DNA of 64,000 bases, taken from NCBI GenBank assembly GCA_905221615.1, contig CAJNDT010000127.1:189501-253500 (forward strand), read 5' to 3'. This document shows, piece after piece, positions 1-10,284 of the stretch. Below the pieces are notes generated by a model, which was not told where the DNA came from, did no database searches, and was given only the letters and a program-made list of their open reading frames with translations. The translations under genes were made by a program, and so were the position numbers. Within the stretch, counting starts at the first letter, position 1. Every line of letters begins with the position of its first letter. The DNA is from Symbiodinium sp. CCMP2592 (taxonomy: Eukaryota > Sar > Dinophyceae > Suessiales > Symbiodiniaceae).

Positions 1-2
1 AG

Positions 3-464
3 ATGCCGGAGGTGCCTGCAGTGCCTATCCCAGCACTCGAGCCACGGGAGGTTGCAGTCCGTGGCCCCCAACATCAGCGGCGGCCGAACCGTGTTGACTA
101 CCAAGGGGTATGGACACCTTTTCAATGCCCGGAGTGTCCCAAGATCGCTGGTGAGATGAAGTACGACCCGAATCCTGGTGGCACTGACAAAGCAAAATGG
201 TTTCTCCGAGTTCGTGTGACAGACGGCGGTCTCTTGGAAAGATTCGGAACATTTGTTATAGCTTCGATGTGGTTGCCTGATCTGCTGTGTGTTGTGTCAC
301 ATTACATGAACCCATGTGTGTCTGGCATTGAAGGCGAGTGGAGCCACCTCGTACCCTATCACTGGGGACGTGTGGCTTCCAAGATGACAGAAGCGCAGGC
401 CAGACAACACGTCATTGACCATAGGCCCTGTTGTGGCCCGACCAGGAGGCCTGGCAACAACTAG
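3..464 (+). CDS. Unrecognised coding stretch, possibly partial
   Basis: A 153-codon frame opens at the first bases of the window, so its true start may lie outside. It is Pro-rich at first, then holds a C-x2-C pair (residues ~42-45) and two further Cys/His groups near the end, loosely suggesting a metal-binding protein. I recognise no family. It is unclear whether this is an exon of a host gene or a decayed element; the rest of the left edge (to 1230) shows the same unplaced character. Confidence 0.3.
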   Translation: MPEVPAVPIPALEPREVAVRGPQHQRRPNRVDYQGVWTPFQCPECPKIAGEMKYDPNPGGTDKAKWFLRVRVTDGGLLERFGTFVIASMWLPDLLCVVSHYMNPCVSGIEGEWSHLVPYHWGRVASKMTEAQARQHVIDHRPCCGPTRRPGNN

Positions 465-744
465 AGGATTCATCCTGCGCTGCAAAGAAAAGTTGTGTGT
501 CTGTCTGTGTGCTTGCATTGATGGCAGCGGGTCCTGCTAGATTGGAATGCGTCCGAGAGACTGTGTGTTTCTGCTTGGGGAAGACGGATTGCGAAAGCAT
601 GTTCGCATTTTCACACATGTGGAATTTGTCACGTGCAAGCACATGGACAATCATTTCGAGTGCCACAACCCGGAAGCCGCACAAACTAGCACATGTGGTT
701 TGAAGCCGTGCGTGCTTGTGACTGAACAGTAGCCGTCCAGAGCA

Positions 745-1229
745 ATGCATTTCGCCCCGATCGAACGAGGAGAGTGTTTCTTCAGAGGCGAGCTCTCCCC
801 AATCTTGATCAAAACCGCTTGCGAAAAATTGGCCAAAGCGCCTGACCAGTGGAAACCAGCTGAGAGATGGAAGGAAGTTTATGACGACGTGCCTTGGGAA
901 ATCATGGTTCGCTACCTGCGTTACTGGCCACGTATTGGCTCCCGCATTACAGAGGCCTCAGGCTTCTTCGACGGTACGAAGGCCCCTTCCCGAAGTGTTA
1001 TCAGGTGGGTGAAGGAGAAGAACCGCTGGAGTTGCCGCGCGTTTCTCTCGTTTGTGATTTTGTTTATGTTTGGAACGACGAAGATGAACAACAACGGCAG
1101 TTTGTCCTTCAGATGAAACACCTCTCACTTGTTGCCATCCGTCTCGGTGGTCCGGGGGAACTTCCTGACCTTGATGCTGGAGCAATACCTTTGACCGACC
1201 AGCTTTGTGCAAAGTTGGGGTGGCAATAA
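745..1229 (+). pseudogene. Unrecognised protein fragment with a frame change
   Basis: Two overlapping frames look like one protein. The first (from ATG 745) runs plausibly to about 1015 with many Trp/Arg/Glu residues. From about 1010 the next frame becomes the more protein-like one and runs to a stop at 1229 (DEDEQQRQFV followed by a hydrophobic Leu/Ile-rich stretch). A frameshift or a small unspliced intron around 1005-1030 would join them. No family is recognised. 465-744 between the two stretches holds only short frames. Confidence 0.3.
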
Positions 1230-1247
1230 TTAATGGATCTTGAGGCG

Positions 1248-1287
1248 GGAAGGCAGAGTGCCAGCAGCTGGGAAGGCAGAGTGCCAG
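1248..1287. repeat. Two inverted copies of the tandem-array core
   Basis: GGAAGGCAGAGTGCCAG occurs at 1248-1264 and again at 1271-1287. It is the reverse complement of the CTCTGCCTTC-type core carried by every unit of the array that starts about 150 bp downstream, so core copies in opposite orientation sit beside the array. Confidence 0.75.
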
Positions 1288-1412
1288 ACGTTGTCGCGTC
1301 ACCCAGCTGTACCCTGCTTCGCCTGCACGTGATTCGCTTGACAGTGTGGTCAACGCAGAAAAGCGCAACATCCAGCAGTTCGTAGCCACTTCACGCGATT
1401 TGTGCATCCCTA

Positions 1413-2225
1413 ATACTATCAAACCCTAAAACTATGGCACTCTGCCTTCTAGCCCCAAACCCTAAATACTAAAGACCCTGAAACTCTAACCCTAACCCTT
1501 TCATTACCCTCAAACCCTAACACTATGGCACTCTGCCTTCTAACCCCAAACCCTAAATATACTAAAGACCCTGAAACTCTAACCCTAACCCTTTCATTAC
1601 CCTCAAACCCCTAATACTATGGCACTCTGCCTTCTAACCCCAAACCCTAAATATACTAAAGACCCTGAAACTCTAACCCTAACCCTTTCATTACCCTCAA
1701 ACCCTAACACTATGGCACTCTGCCTGCTAACCCCAAACCCTAAATACTAAAGACCCTGAAACTCTAACCCTAACCCTTTCACTACCCTCAAACCCCTAAT
1801 ACTATGGCACTCTGCCTTCTAACCCCAAACCCTAAATATACTAAAGACCCTGAAACTCTAACCCTAACCCTTTCATTACCCTCAAACCCTAACACTATGG
1901 CACTCTGCCTGCTAACCCCAAACCCTAATACTAAAGACCCTGAAACTCTAACCCTAACCCTTTCATTACCCTCAAACCCCTAATACTATGGCACTCTGCC
2001 TTCTAACCCCAAACCCTAAATATAATAAAGACCCTGAAACTCTAACCCTAACCCCTTTCATTACCCTCAAACCCCTAATACTATGGCACTCTGCCTTCTA
2101 ACCCCAAACCCTAAATATAATAAAGACCCTGAAACTCTAACCCTAACCCTTTCATTACCCTCAAACCCCTAATACTATGGCACTCTGCCTTCTAACCCCA
2201 AACCCTAAAGACCCTGAAACTGTAA
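1413..2225. repeat. ~93-bp tandem array built from CCCTAAA telomere-type words
   Basis: Nine units carry the core ATGGCACTCTGCC at 1434, 1525, 1619, 1712, 1804, 1897, 1988, 2083 and 2177, so the period is 91-95 bp. Each unit also holds several CCCTAA/CCCTAAA words, the C-strand of the plant and dinoflagellate telomere repeat, plus AAAGACCCTGAAACTCTAACC. Units differ by single substitutions and small indels. The last unit is cut short and grades into unrelated sequence near 2225. This is a composite satellite rather than a true telomere, because coding elements follow on both sides. Confidence 0.85.
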
Positions 2226-2261
2226 ACCCTGTGCCAGGTCTTCTTCATCCTCGTCTTCTCG

Positions 2262-2600
2262 GAAAAAACATTAGTTTTTTGTTTTAAAGTTTTTAAAATT
2301 TTTTAAAAGTTGTTTAAAGTCTTTAAAAGTCTTTCAAATTCTTTTTAAAGTTTGTAGAAGCTTTTAAAAGCGTTTAAAAGTCTTTTAAAGTATTTTTAAA
2401 GCTTTTAAATGTATTTTAATGTTTTTAAAAGTCTTTTAAATATTTTAAAAGCCTTTTAAAGTTTTGAAAAGTCTTTTAAAGTTTGCAAAAGTCTTCTAAA
2501 AGTTTCTAAAAGTCTTTTAAAGTCTTCTAAAAGTTTTAGAATGTTTTTTCTTGCATTTGAAAGTTTTTAAAAGTCTGTAAACGTCTTTAAAAGCCAACTC
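2262..2600. repeat. Degenerate AT-rich array of TTTTAAAAGTC-like words
   Basis: About 340 bp consist of imperfect repeats of TTTTAAAAGTC or TTTAAAGT, period roughly 11-16 bp, with no open frame. It directly follows the telomere-type array and stops just before Copia-1. It may be a satellite or an AT-rich spacer. Confidence 0.75.
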
Positions 2601-2661
2601 TGTCGAAAAAGCCCTGTGGATCTAAACCTTGTGGTTCTGGTTCGGTGCAAAAGGGCAATGA

Positions 2662-3492
2662 TTGTACTCGGACTATGGTTCAATCAGGAGCCACAATGTG
2701 GACATTGCAGAGTGTCATGGGACACCAAAGAGGATCTGTACTATCCTTCATGCAGTGAGTGGAAACTTTTTCACTTTCTGTCGAGACTTTGAAGCAGTAA
2801 TGGTTGCGAGAGGACCGGACGCACCTTTCGCAAGAGGAGAGCAGAGAGTTCCGGAGGAACTGAGCACGCCGATCGCCCCTGGACGGAGCGAAGGCGTATT
2901 GGGACCAACCTACGATGGAGACGGAAATCCTTTGTCAGAGTTGGAGATGCAGAAGTCTGCGCAGAAGATACAGAGCGAAGAGAAGGAGAAAGTACGAGTA
3001 GAGTCACAACCGTACACACCCTCAGAGGAAGAACGACTAGCTCATGAAGCAACACACCTACTGTTTGCTCATTGGTGTGAGTCATGCGTGGAAGCAAAGA
3101 GTAAACAGGATCACGAGAAAAAGAACCAAGAGGCAGGAAAGGACTCAGTGGGAGTACCCTATCCTATTATTCAGCTGGATTTCATGTTCCTACAAGGAAA
3201 GGAAACCCCAGCACTGGTTGGAATTTGTTCATGGGCACGTATGTCAGTTGTGATCCCAGTATCTGGAAAACAGACAGAGAGGAAGACAGTGGAAAAAGTA
3301 CTGAAAAGGGTACACAGTCTTGGACACTTGGATGAAGTAGGATTTGGCGGAGACTCAGAAGAAGCAATGTTGTCTCTGATAGCTGCAATCGTGGAAACTC
3401 GGAGAAAGATAACAGGAAGACCCACGACCAGAACAACAAGCCGTATCAGAAAGGAAGAACGGCAAGAGTGGAACGGTTCATCCAGACAGTGA
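2662..3492 (+). pseudogene. Copia-1 integrase region, first part
   Basis: This frame covers the pre-integrase zinc motif (H-A-T-H...HWCESCVEAK, about residues 128-143) and the start of the DDE integrase core: Asp in IQLDFMF (~174) and Asp in GGDSEE (~230). Upstream residues resemble the spacer between protease and integrase. After about 3425 the homologous frame switches, so the last ~20 residues listed in this frame are not integrase. The family role is insertion of cDNA into the genome. It is inactive through the frameshift. Confidence 0.8.
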
Positions 3493-3778
3493 GGAACCAA
3501 ACGGTATGTCTAGTACGACCAGCAGAAAGAAAGCGTGGTGTTGAGATCCCGGAAGGCCACGCAATGTGGGCCTGGGGACTATGCCATGCATCATGGTTGC
3601 TGAACAGGTATCACCGACACGCCGCGATAGGATCTTGTTGGTAGAGCCCTACCTAGGGAAGATTGCCCCATTTGGTGAGTATGTATTTGGGCTGAAGAAA
3701 CCGGAGAAGAAAGGAACAGCGAATTGGATTGGAGGAATCTATCTAGGTAAGAACTCCCAGGATATGCACTACTGAGTC
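3430..3778 (+). pseudogene. Copia-1 integrase, catalytic Glu and C-terminal part
   Basis: In the frame beginning near 3426 the sequence reads PYQKGRTARVERFIQ, where ARVE holds the third catalytic residue (Glu) of the integrase triad. Typical C-terminal text follows (HAMWAWGLCHASWLLNRY). At about 3600 the frame shifts again to give YLGKIAPFGEYVFG and IYLGK, the usual Copia post-integrase motif. It stops at 3775. Together with 2662-3425 this would make one integrase broken by two frameshifts. 3779-3982 continues as linker in shifted frames. Confidence 0.75.
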
Positions 3779-3982
3779 TTGGCCACAGGATCGGTAAGAC
3801 GTATCGCCACTGGATGGAGAAAGGAGCCAGTGTTGTTAACTCCATGGAACCCTCAGAAGCCAAAAGGAACATACAACAGACAGCCGTTGCCAGCCGCAGC
3901 GTTGGCAAGTATAGCCGAAGAGGAAACAGCACAGGAACCAGTAGTTAGAGCAGAGGACAGAGGACAGTCCTAGGAAGAACAA

Positions 3983-4957
3983 GTGGAAGAACTCTTGGAT
4001 ATGCTGGACACAAGTGGAGCCTCAAGCAGAGGCAGGGCCTCAGACGGAGGCAGGGCCAGCACAGGATCGAGTTCTCACTCGAGGAGCTCAAGCTCAATGA
4101 ACGACGCACCTCCTGGAGAAGCCGGAGGAGAAGCGCTAGTAAGCGACGACACAATGTTGGATGCGTTTCGGAAACGACCTGCAGAAGGAGGACAAGGAGT
4201 TGAAGGATCACCAAAGAAATCTCGTGAAGAACCATCTGCACCCTCGTCACCGTCGAGAGGAATCTACCCGCCACTGTTCGCAGGCAGGGTATTTCAGGAA
4301 GAGGGCCCATTTCATTGGGATGAGCATGAGGATCTCACAGCGGTAGAAGGAGAAGATATAGAGTATGAAGACCTCATGGAAGAAGAGATGGAGGAAGTAC
4401 CCAAGAACGACCAAGGAGAAACACCACCAGAATTAAGCCCGGAAGAATTGGATGTTCTGGATCAGGAAGCGGCAGTGGAAGAATTGAATCGCCTCAGTAA
4501 AATCGGAGTGATCGAGGAAAACATGGAGGCAAACGCCGCTGGAGACGAGAAGCGCATGGACTTGCGCGAGGTGTATGATTGGCGGCACAGAGATGGAAGA
4601 TGGAAGAGAAGATGCAGGATTGTCGCGCGAGAATACCGTGTTGGAGCAAGCTCGACAGCAGAAACGTTTTCGCCTACGGCGTCTAGCGCAGCGTCGCGGT
4701 TAGTTCTTCTTTTGCACTTAGTATACCCCAGTTGGGTTGTTGTGGTGTTGGACATCAAAGATGCCTATCTGCACGTACCTCAACAGGAGGAGGTGTTGGT
4801 AACGATCAGCGCCTGGATGAAGAGTGCATGTAACCTCTCAGATGGAATCGTTTGGAGGCTGAAGCGGTGCCTACCAGGACAGAGGAACGCAGCAACAAGA
4901 TGGTATGAGCACTTGCGGAGTATTCTGGACAAGCTTGGATTTATCTTCTCAGTACAT
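3983..4957 (+). pseudogene. Copia-1 acidic linker and RT N-terminus
   Basis: About 180 Ser/Glu-rich residues (a common linker before Copia RT) are followed by an RVT_2-type domain: LNRLSKIGVIE, the YDWR motif (~198), REYR, then VVVLDIKDAYLHVPQ carrying the motif-A Asp (~255), and RLKRCLPGQRNAATRWYEHL. The frame runs on to a TAG ending at 4999, but the last ~13 residues come from the inserted DIRS-1 end. The RT lacks its VDD box and palm C-terminus, which are not found on the far side of the insertion either. Confidence 0.85.
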
Positions 4958-4998
4958 TTCTGGATAAAGTCCCCCATCAGGGGGGTAATTTTGAAGTA
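4958..4998 (+). repeat. DIRS-1 A1 terminal repeat (truncated)
   Basis: 41 bp starting TTCTGGATAAAG and containing CCCCC-ATCA-GGGGGG, a hairpin, then TAATTTTGAAGTA. An identical copy is at 13703-13743. DIRS-2 has the same design (CCCCC-AGCTACT-GGGGGG followed by CAAATTTCGA). The start coincides with the break in the Copia-1 RT reading frame. Confidence 0.85.
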
Positions 4999-5039
4999 GA
5001 GGGGGGAGAAGGGGAACTTGGCTAACTAGCCAAGCGAGA

Positions 5040-6571
5040 ATGGCAGCCTCTCCTCGCACCCCCTCTGCTTCGCGAACGGAGAGTCCCAGATCACCGGCTA
5101 CGACAGTGGTTCCGGCTAGTCCTGGGGGAGAGCAGCTGGAGAGTCCGTCCATCCTGCCGACGGTTTTGCCGAGCGAGCAGGATGCGGGACCGAGTTCTCC
5201 ACCCGGTGGGATAGGAAGCCCCATTGCCCTTCCGTCCTTGAGGGATAGCGCCTTGGTACAGAAGCGTGCGGTGCTGGATAGGTGCCACGAGCACCTGGCG
5301 TCGCGGGGCTTCGGTGTACTCGAGCTGGCTACCCTTAGTCTTGAGGACGCGGAAGAGGTGGGGCACCAGGAAGCTGAGGAACTCGGCGTGGGCTACGACG
5401 AGTACATCGGGGGACTAGATCTATCTCTGGATACAAGAAGCCCGTAAAGCTAGAGACCTTGTGGAGAGGACCTCTGGCTACAGGGCTACCTCGTTGGCCT
5501 GGATGAACCTCAGCAAGCGGCCGGCGATTGAAGGGATAGACCTTCAAGAGGATAGCGAGCCAGAACCTCCGAAGGGGGATAGGCAGAAACGCTTGGTCAA
5601 CGAGGGCTCCCTGGCACAGGCGAGAGAAGAACGGCTACAGGCTACTTGGGCTACCAGACTGAAGGAGGAGCTAGAGCTTTGCAAGGCGCCTGCCTGTCCT
5701 GAAGAAACTTCAGGGCAGTCTGGACCCGGATAGAGCCATACTGGCACTGGCTGGGAAGACGCGGGCCCTCAAGCGCTACGTCTCCATGTACGCCCGCTGG
5801 CGCCTATGGCTAGAGCAGGCGAAAGATGGGCGACCGCCAGGGCTACCCGCAGACCTCGCAGACTATATCATGGCTAGGGGCGATGAGCCCTGTGGAAGAA
5901 CCGTCCCGAAGGCTATCCTCAAGGCGGTTAGCTGGATAGAGCGAGTGGCGGAGTGGTCGGTCGAGGCTAGAGCAACCTCTGGTCGGATAGCGTGGGCGAT
6001 CAAGGACACGGTGGTCGAGAAGCTATCGTGGGAAGGCGCCTTGGACCAGGAGAGCACCCAGGTACCCGGCGGCCTGGTGAGATGGGAGCGGCTGGTATTA
6101 GATGCTAGCGTCGCCGTGGAGTGGCGCGTTTGGGCCTGGGCTAAGCTCTTGAAGGTGTGGGGCAGCCTTCGTTGGTCCGAAGATTCGGCTAGTGAGCCAG
6201 AGTTGGGACCGGAGCCACACCGGAACCGGCCGAGGCAGCTACTTTTGAAGGCTAGGTGCACTAGCTACATAATAGTTGAGCTTCCAGGTAAGAAGTTACA
6301 CAAGGGGGGCCAGGCCGGGTGCTGGATGGGCCGTCGCCGGAGATTAAAAAACTCCCAGGAGTTCTGGGCTAGACCGGAGACCGACCAGTACATGTTTGCA
6401 GGCTATGCTGGCCTAAGGGCCAGCGAGAAGGTCCCCAGTCCAGTGATAGCGACACCTCTCAGGCTAACACAGCCAACGAGAGACCTGGGCCGGGAGAGGA
6501 AGAAACTTCAGGAGAGGCCCCGGCGAACAGCTGCTAGGGGGACCCCCAGGGGGCTACCGTTCACGAACTGA
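5040..6571 (+). pseudogene. DIRS-1 tyrosine recombinase, broken
   Basis: Three frames (5040-5447, 5461-5733, ~5705-6571) make up a YR protein. The first is a Pro/Ser-rich N-terminus ending in HLASRGFGVLELATLSLEDAE, which matches DIRS-2. The third holds a SAM-like core-binding domain (LKRYVSMYARWRLWL... ADLADYIMARGDEPCG... AILKAVSWIERVAEW) and the start of the catalytic domain (WAKLLKVWGSLRWSE). After that it no longer resembles the family: the RTKT-type and RDYL-type segments seen in DIRS-2 are gone. The family integrates element circles by recombination. At least two frameshifts and a catalytic deletion make it non-functional. Confidence 0.75.
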
Positions 6572-6785
6572 ATGGATAGACGCACCGGAGGAACAGTGGG
6601 GCTAGGGCGACGGGGGGGATGCTTGGGGGGGTGCCGATCGAGGGGGATAGAAAGAAGGGGAGAGAGGTGCGAGAGAGGAGAGAATCACGTTCTTGCACTT
6701 GTGCTGCTTGTTGTCTGTCTGGCTAGGGCGTAGGCTGCGAGGTTCTGAGGCAGGCTAGTCTGCATGTGCACATGTGCGGCTGTGA
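6572..6785. other. Spacer between recombinase and Gag-like ORF
   Basis: About 210 bp rich in G runs and GAGAG, with no convincing frame. The corresponding interval in DIRS-2 is about 1.9 kb and carries extra coding stretches, so DIRS-1 has probably lost material here. Confidence 0.5.
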
Positions 6786-8102
6786 GTGTTGTTGCTGGCT
6801 AGGGCACTGCACAAAAGAATCTGCCGTGGCTACTGCTGGCTAGAAGTAACGGCCCACCAAGATCGAGGAGCCAACTGGGCAGACCAGTCGCGGCTAGGCA
6901 ATGGAAAAACCCAGGCTAGAGGGTCCAAAGGGCTCCACGGATTTTCGCTACAGAACCGGGTGCCGGATACATCCCAGGCGACCTTGTTCAAAGCCGGGAT
7001 AGACACGATAGCGAAGTTTTCGGCGAGTTTCAAGGACGAAGCCGATCTGAAATCGGTGCTAGTCAAGGACTTCTCGATAGAGCCGGAGAGCACACTTGCT
7101 AACAGGGCGCTAGCAGCTGCCTTTGTGGTGGCCTGGAGAGCGGCCCAGGCTCGGACCCGCGAGCAAGCAGATAGAGAAGCGGCTAGCGAGGTCCGGGAGT
7201 GGGCTAAGCCCATTCCTCAAACGGAGTACATGGCTATGCGCCAGTCCTTCGCACACAAATTTGGCGAGCCTGAGGATAAGCATGTTCCGGCGAAGGAATA
7301 TATTGAGCGAAAGCTGCATGAGCTAGAGACGGGCGAGTTCAGGGCTGAGCCCCTGAACGAGGTGCTATCCAGAGACGAGATAGACCCGGATGTGCTAGTC
7401 CCGCAGTGGGATAGCAAAGGCACCGCCCTTATGCTCAAGAAAGCTACCTTGAAAGGGGCTATGCCGTCAGGTCCGGAACAGCTCCGACTCCGGCTAACCG
7501 TCATGCAGAATGCACTCCTGATGATAGGCTTGCAGCACCCCGGGCGATCGGAGCTGAAGGATATCGACTTCCAGCTCTTCGAAAAGTACAAAGACTACCT
7601 GCTCGGCGATTTCTGCTACGGGCTACGCTCCAACGAGGCTAGCGGCTCCTTGGCTCCTCCATGGACGCTGGTGCTATCCTACGAGAATGCTATCCGGAAG
7701 CAGACGTACAAGCAGATGGTCTTGAAGGGGATAGGTTTCGCAGACGCGCTAGTCCAATCCTGGAAGGATGCGGCTACTAAAGAGCGCCACTTCACGACCC
7801 CGCTAGCACTCTGCGCCAAGAGGCCACAGCCCTGGTCTTGGGATAACACCCAGCCGGATAGGCCCAGCAAGAAGGGCAAAGGCAGAGGCAAGGGCAAGGG
7901 CGGCAAGGATGGCAACAAGAAGGCTAAGACCGGCACCTTCAACCGCACCGAGGATAATAAGCCGATTTGTTTTCGGTTTAATTTGAAAGGTGGCTGTAAG
8001 AAGGGGGATAAGTGTCACTTCGTACACGTCTGTACGAAGTGTCGGGGCGAGCACTCGGCGATCAACCGGGGCGCGGCTTCCTCGACGGCAGCGGCTAACT
8101 GA
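6786..8102 (+). CDS. DIRS-1 Gag-like protein with CCCH zinc finger
   Basis: A 438-codon frame with a non-ATG first codon; homology to DIRS-2 begins near residue 55 (FKAGIDTIAKF... DEADLK), so the true start is uncertain. It is helical and charged in the middle. A basic segment (KKGKGRGKGKGGKDGNKKAK, ~360-380) leads to one CCCH finger, ICFRFNLKGGCKKGDKCHFVH (C-x7-C-x5-C-x3-H, ~395-415), then C-x2-C. Such fingers and basic tails suit RNA binding, the expected role of a Gag or nucleocapsid protein. It is the longest undamaged frame of DIRS-1. Confidence 0.65.
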   Translation: MLLLARALHKRICRGYCWLEVTAHQDRGANWADQSRLGNGKTQARGSKGLHGFSLQNRVPDTSQATLFKAGIDTIAKFSASFKDEADLKSVLVKDFSIEPESTLANRALAAAFVVAWRAAQARTREQADREAASEVREWAKPIPQTEYMAMRQSFAHKFGEPEDKHVPAKEYIERKLHELETGEFRAEPLNEVLSRDEIDPDVLVPQWDSKGTALMLKKATLKGAMPSGPEQLRLRLTVMQNALLMIGLQHPGRSELKDIDFQLFEKYKDYLLGDFCYGLRSNEASGSLAPPWTLVLSYENAIRKQTYKQMVLKGIGFADALVQSWKDAATKERHFTTPLALCAKRPQPWSWDNTQPDRPSKKGKGRGKGKGGKDGNKKAKTGTFNRTEDNKPICFRFNLKGGCKKGDKCHFVHVCTKCRGEHSAINRGAASSTAAAN

Positions 8103-8710
8103 CTTCCTGCGCCACCGGCTGCGGCGTCCCCTTTGGCTACTCCACCGCCAGCTCCTGCCAACCGTCGGCTACAAGTCTTGTACCTCTTCTCAGGTCGGGA
8201 GAGGCAGGGGAGCTTTCAGTGGCATCTCCGACGGCTCCTATGACATCGTGGCTATGTCCCCGGCGGTGGCTACCTTCTCACGTGCCACCTGGGCTAACCG
8301 CAAGGGTCCCAGGCCAGTTCGCAGCTTCGACGAGCCGCGTGGATTGGCTAAGCTCACGGCAAAGGAGCGAGACCGGGCTATTCTTGGTAACATTTTTGCT
8401 GATTTTTCTTTTGAGATAGCTAAAGCGGCCCTTGCCTCGGCTACCTTCTTCGTCTTGGAGCAACCAGAAGATCTTGGGGCTATGCCGGCAGGACCCCACC
8501 ACGGCTAGTATGTGGCAATGGTCGGCTCACACACAGCTCACCGGCCAGGGGCTACGCTCTGTTGCACTACATCTGGATAATTTTGGTGCCACGTCGGCGA
8601 AACCGACAAGGTTGTTGCTCAAGACTCCACTGGATATGCCGGCTACAGTACATGAAGGCCTTCCCACCTTCGATGACACAGGTGGCTACTTAGGGCCTCT
8701 TCCGCCTTCG
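8103..8710 (+). pseudogene. DIRS-1 methyltransferase-like domain, frameshifted
   Basis: VLYLFSGRERQG near 8170-8205, then SYDIVAMSPAVATFSRA (8248-8290), GPRPVRS, ...FVLEQPEDLG (8452-8480), and in the next frame ASMWQW, FGATSAKPTRLLL and GGYLGPLP (to ~8703). The order resembles the DNA methyltransferase-like domain that DIRS-type elements often carry beside RT: a cofactor-loop-like LFSG, an SP..TFSRA motif, and E-P-E-D-L-G. The usual double Pro-Cys of PPC appears as SPAVA, so activity is doubtful. At least two frame changes are needed (near 8215 and 8490). The assignment is by remembered family pattern. Confidence 0.5.
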
Positions 8711-8868
8711 GCTACAACCACGGCTAAACAAAGCCCACGCTGGCTAAGGCTACTCTCGGCGAATGGCCCTCAGACTTCGCTCGTTGGCTAGCACAACTCG
8801 CTCTGGCTACCTGCACGGCGACTGCTACGACTGCCTCCGGAGAGGGAGAACAACCGCTGCAGGATACG
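8711..8868. other. Linker between methyltransferase-like region and RT
   Basis: Short overlapping frames without recognisable motifs; it still shows the element's dense GCTA words. Confidence 0.4.
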
Positions 8869-10262
8869 TTGGACTCCGAAGAACTGGGCTACATCACGAA
8901 CCAACCAGAGGGACCTCGGCTATGGCGGACAAGGGGGATAAAGGAGTTCCATGATGGTGGTGGGCTATGCTCCCCCGGGCGATGGCCACGGCATGCTCGA
9001 GGTCATGCCGAGGGAGAATCCTGGAACTGGCTACGAGCTAAGATCCGGGAGCTGGCTCCGAGAATGAACTGGAGAAGGAGGCCTTCCGTATGGCTAGCGG
9101 GCGACCCGGATAGAGACTTTCTACCCCGGGCCGAGGAGGGCCTACCCTTGGGGATACTTAGAACTCCGCATGTGTTCGAGGAGCAGACTTCCTGGCGGCT
9201 AGACAATACTCCTTGGGAGCCGGCGCTAGCTTGAAGAGGGCCTCATGGAGAAGATGACCCTCGGCGAGTTCAAGGCGAGGTTTGGCGAGCACAGGGCGAT
9301 CGCTTCCCTGGCCGTGATAGTCGAGGACGAGGAGAAGGACAAGAAGAGGATAATCCACGATGCAACCCACGGCGTCAGGGTACGCTGTAGAGATAAGATC
9401 CGGGCTCCAGGGGCCAGAGAGAAGAAGCAGATCCTCCGCGAGCTGATCCGATGTGGCGAGATTGCCTTTTCGGTAGCGGGGGATATTTCGAAAGCCCATC
9501 GGCGATACAAGCATCAGGCTAGTGAACATGGCTTCATGGGTTGCCAGATAGACACCGAGGAGACGATCCCCGGGGTTCCGGGGATAGCCAGATCGTCTAC
9601 ATCAACAAGGTGGGCACCTTCAAACTCTCCCCGGCGAGCTACTGGTGGACTAGGATAGCCGCATGTGGGCTACGGGCAACCCATCACCTGTTGGGTCCCC
9701 GCTACCCCGTCGACCTCCTGCTATACGCCGATGACCTCGAGGCCCTAGGGATAGGGACGGAGGGGAGGAAGGGGATTCCTCTGAGTTACCTCCTCCTTTC
9801 TGTCCTGGGATATCCCTTCAAGTGGGCGAAGACTCGTGGTGGCTATAGAGTGGAGTGGCTGGGGATGGAGACGGAGTATTCCTCCCACAGGCTAGGAATG
9901 TCGAAGAAGCGAGCGTCCTGGCTATCTACCTGGCTAAACGACAAAGTGACCTCGGGCAAAGTCACCGCCAAGGAGATGCAGCAGGGACTCGGAAGGCTAG
10001 GGTTTGCTACCATAGCCCTTGACTGGCAGAGGCCCTTCCTGGGCCCTCTCCATGCTTGGAGTGCATATCTCATTATCCCGACGATGCTACGGGTCCTGAT
10101 GAGGTGGCTAGCCGACAAGCTTGACCAGGGGGAGAGGCTACAACGTCCTGTGACCCTCTACGCTGGGATACCACCACTGAGCTTTTTCACAGACGCTAAA
10201 GCTGAGTCCGATAGGGCCTGGATAGGGGGCCAAAGGGAAGCCGGGACCCTGGTTTTCGCTAG
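8869..10262 (+). pseudogene. DIRS-1 reverse transcriptase and start of RNase H
   Basis: Three frames are involved: 8869-9234 (DGGGLCSPGRW, TPHVFEEQ..W), 9245-~9560 (MTLGEFKARFGEHRAIASLAV, IHDATHGVRV, then motif A as GDISKAHRRYKH), and ~9541-10272 with motif C YADDLEALG (9724-9750), GYPFKWAKTRGGYRVEWLGME and FFTDAKAESDRAWIGG, where RNase H begins. DIRS-2 shows a matching sequence with ~35 extra residues around 9235, so DIRS-1 has a small deletion there. The RNase H is cut at ~10262 by a LINE fragment. The family role is copying element RNA into DNA. Confidence 0.8.
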
Positions 10263-10284
10263 AAGTGGATAGGGCCTGGGCTCC

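Noticed and set aside
1413-2225. A true chromosome end or a CRISPR array
   Set aside because: Coding elements follow on both sides, so it is not terminal. Units are contiguous, near-identical throughout and without unique spacers, so it is not CRISPR.
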